Source of the DNA: a bacterium
GTDB taxonomy: Bacteria; Bacteroidota; Bacteroidia; Flavobacteriales_D; Crocinitomicaceae
Assembly (NCBI GenBank): GCA_024742305.1
Contig: JANSYQ010000018.1
Location: 1-64,000, forward strand
Direction: 5' to 3'
Length of the DNA stretch: 64,000 nt
The notes under the pieces were generated by a model, which saw only the letters and a program-made list of their open reading frames with translations, was not told where the DNA came from and did no database searches. Position numbers and translations under genes: made by a program. The first letter of the stretch is position 1, and each line of letters starts with the position of its first letter. Below, in pieces: positions 62,901 through 64,000 of the stretch.

Positions 62901-64000
62901 TACTCTACCTCCTCAAAAAGCAACTTCACATTAGGGTCGTATCTGAATCCAGTGATTTTTTTACCGGGTTCAAAGGCATAGTTGGCATTGGCTCCATGTG
63001 CACTCAAAACAACTAGCTCTGTGGAGCCGTCCTCGTAGATCGCTTCTACTTCCAAATCAAACTGAAAGCTTGCTTCTTCTTGCATCTGCTGCATACGAAG
63101 CACTGTTCGCCCTTTTCGTTCAATCGTTTCAAAAAGAAGAACGGGATGTCCCGCTCGATGGAGCCATTGCTCGAAGAAATAAGAAAGGTGTCTACCGGAT
63201 ACTTCTTCCATTACTTGGCGAAAATCTTTTGTAGAAGCATTGCTAAATTGATACGATTCATAATACTTTTTAATTCCAGCAAAAAAAGAAGAATCTCCCA
63301 CCTCTTCACGGAGCATGTGTAGGAACCAAGCGCCTTTCTGATAGGAGTTAGGATTCAGCAAATGCATCAAATCTTTATACGCAGTATCAACAACAGGATG
63401 CGCGTAGTTTTTAGCAAAATTTACCACACGAGTACGTTCACCAATCAGTCGTTCGTTCATAGCTTCGCGCCCGTATTTCTGCTCCCAATACATGTCTGTC
63501 AAATAGGTAGCAAATCCCTCGCTGAGCCACAAATGCGGCCAATCTTCTTCGGATGCAGAGTTCCCAAACCATTGATGCGCAATTTCATGTGCGATCAATG
63601 CTTCCATAGTGCCTTCACCTGTTACTGCATTTTCATCGTAGAATATGTTCCCAGCGTTTTCCATTCCACCAAATTGTGTAGTGGACTGCACATTGGCCAA
63701 TTTTTCAAATGGATAGGGACCTAAAATTTCGATAAAGTACTCCAAAACCTCCACGGAAACTTTCATGTCCTTCATTCCTTCCTTCTTGTTTTCCGGGTAT
63801 ACCCAAGCGGAGACATCAAATCCGGGGTCAGGTTTGTAAATATCCCAAAAGAAATCAGCCACACCGATGACCATCAACTTTGTTGGAAGATTGATGCTGG
63901 TGGCGAAATCAAACTTAATTTTTTCGCTATTTCTAACAAACGTGCGTGATATGAAGTCTCCCGTGGCAATGCAGTCGTAGTGCGCAGGGGCGATTACGCT
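62897..64000 (-). CDS. M1 family aminopeptidase (5' end outside window)
   Basis: The frame is open from the stop at 62897 past the right edge, so the N-terminus is missing; about 367 residues are visible. The gluzincin motif HEIAHQWFGN is followed 18 residues later by the third zinc ligand Glu in LSEGFATYLTDMYWEQKYG, and FGGMENAGNIFYDE is the GAMEN-type substrate motif (here GGMEN). Hydrolyses N-terminal residues of peptides. A C-terminal beta domain ends FRYDPNVKLLFEEVEY. Upstream in-frame residues (DFISRTFVRN, TSINLPTKLMVIG) continue the same domain beyond the ORF start I would otherwise assign. Confidence 0.9.
   Translation of the reverse strand, partial: SVIAPAHYDCIATGDFISRTFVRNSEKIKFDFATSINLPTKLMVIGVADFFWDIYKPDPGFDVSAWVYPENKKEGMKDMKVSVEVLEYFIEILGPYPFEKLANVQSTTQFGGMENAGNIFYDENAVTGEGTMEALIAHEIAHQWFGNSASEEDWPHLWLSEGFATYLTDMYWEQKYGREAMNERLIGERTRVVNFAKNYAHPVVDTAYKDLMHLLNPNSYQKGAWFLHMLREEVGDSSFFAGIKKYYESYQFSNASTKDFRQVMEEVSGRHLSYFFEQWLHRAGHPVLLFETIERKGRTVLRMQQMQEEASFQFDLEVEAIYEDGSTELVVLSAHGANANYAFEPGKKITGFRYDPNVKLLFEEVEY

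Overview
The window looks like chromosomal DNA of a marine or freshwater Bacteroidota in the order Flavobacteriales (Cryomorphaceae/Crocinitomicaceae-like). The reasons are: several secreted proteins with type IX secretion (T9SS) C-terminal sorting domains, one protein ending in a gliding-motility-type (type B) sorting domain, a PorE-like T9SS anchoring protein, many promoters of the Bacteroidota form TTG-N19-TAnnTTTG, and family-specific genes such as DUF5606, DUF4956/VTC, LytS/LytTR and M3 oligopeptidase. Genes are densely packed on both strands. I see no rRNA, CRISPR array, insertion sequence, integrase or prophage. The window is mostly housekeeping and envelope DNA, with the unusual signal in the intergenic and regulatory sequence.

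Layout. 1-2.2 kb: a 3'-truncated exported protein and a T9SS cargo protein. 2.2-7.5 kb: an RND/MMPL exporter, an NhaC antiporter and Ffh (SRP54). 7.8-10.4 kb: an outer-membrane barrel and an IPT/GH64-like protein. 10.6-18.4 kb: an apparently single eight-gene minus-strand operon (VTC polyphosphate polymerase, DUF4956, LpxK, purine nucleoside phosphorylase, GatB, two TlpA-like thioredoxins, LpxH), driven by one canonical and nearly leaderless promoter. 18.4-25.1 kb: a GH3/NagZ-like enzyme, RadC with a deacetylase-like protein and DUF423, a T9SS protein, an MBL-fold hydrolase and FabI. 25.3-29.8 kb: two outer-membrane proteins, a YARHG-Hint lipoprotein, two TonB-C-domain paralogues and a small unknown protein. 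30.2 kb: tRNA-Met(CAT) with its terminator. 30.3-42.9 kb: M3 peptidase, DUF5606, two subtilases, an NTF2-like protein, a type B T9SS protein, YidC and PyrG. 43-55.9 kb: a kelch protein, a toxin-23-like protein, a LytS/LytTR pair, CvfB-like/Usp, Rpe/DinB, an L,D-transpeptidase, rhomboid/aminotransferase/YciI, and flavin reductase/4Fe-4S. 56.2-64 kb: a T9SS thioredoxin, TPR plus PorE-like OmpA, a TonB-dependent receptor with a metal-type operator, and a 5'-truncated M1 aminopeptidase.

The genes centre on building and energising a Gram-negative envelope: lipid A (LpxH, LpxK), fatty acids (FabI), membrane insertion (Ffh, YidC), T9SS export and anchoring, periplasmic thiol chemistry and TonB-linked uptake.

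The most interesting signals are: (i) a dispersed family of five terminator-like hairpins sharing a conserved, partly palindromic core but with a different, compensating outer stem in each copy; (ii) four genes whose TAnnTTTG box lies 4-5 nt before the start codon, implying leaderless mRNAs; (iii) palindromic operators placed between the -33 and -7 elements of a TonB receptor and of a flavin reductase/4Fe-4S operon; (iv) a lipoprotein joining a YARHG domain to a Hint (hedgehog/intein) domain; and (v) a ~50-nt direct repeat beside the tRNA gene. All calls are from reading the sequence; no database search was run.
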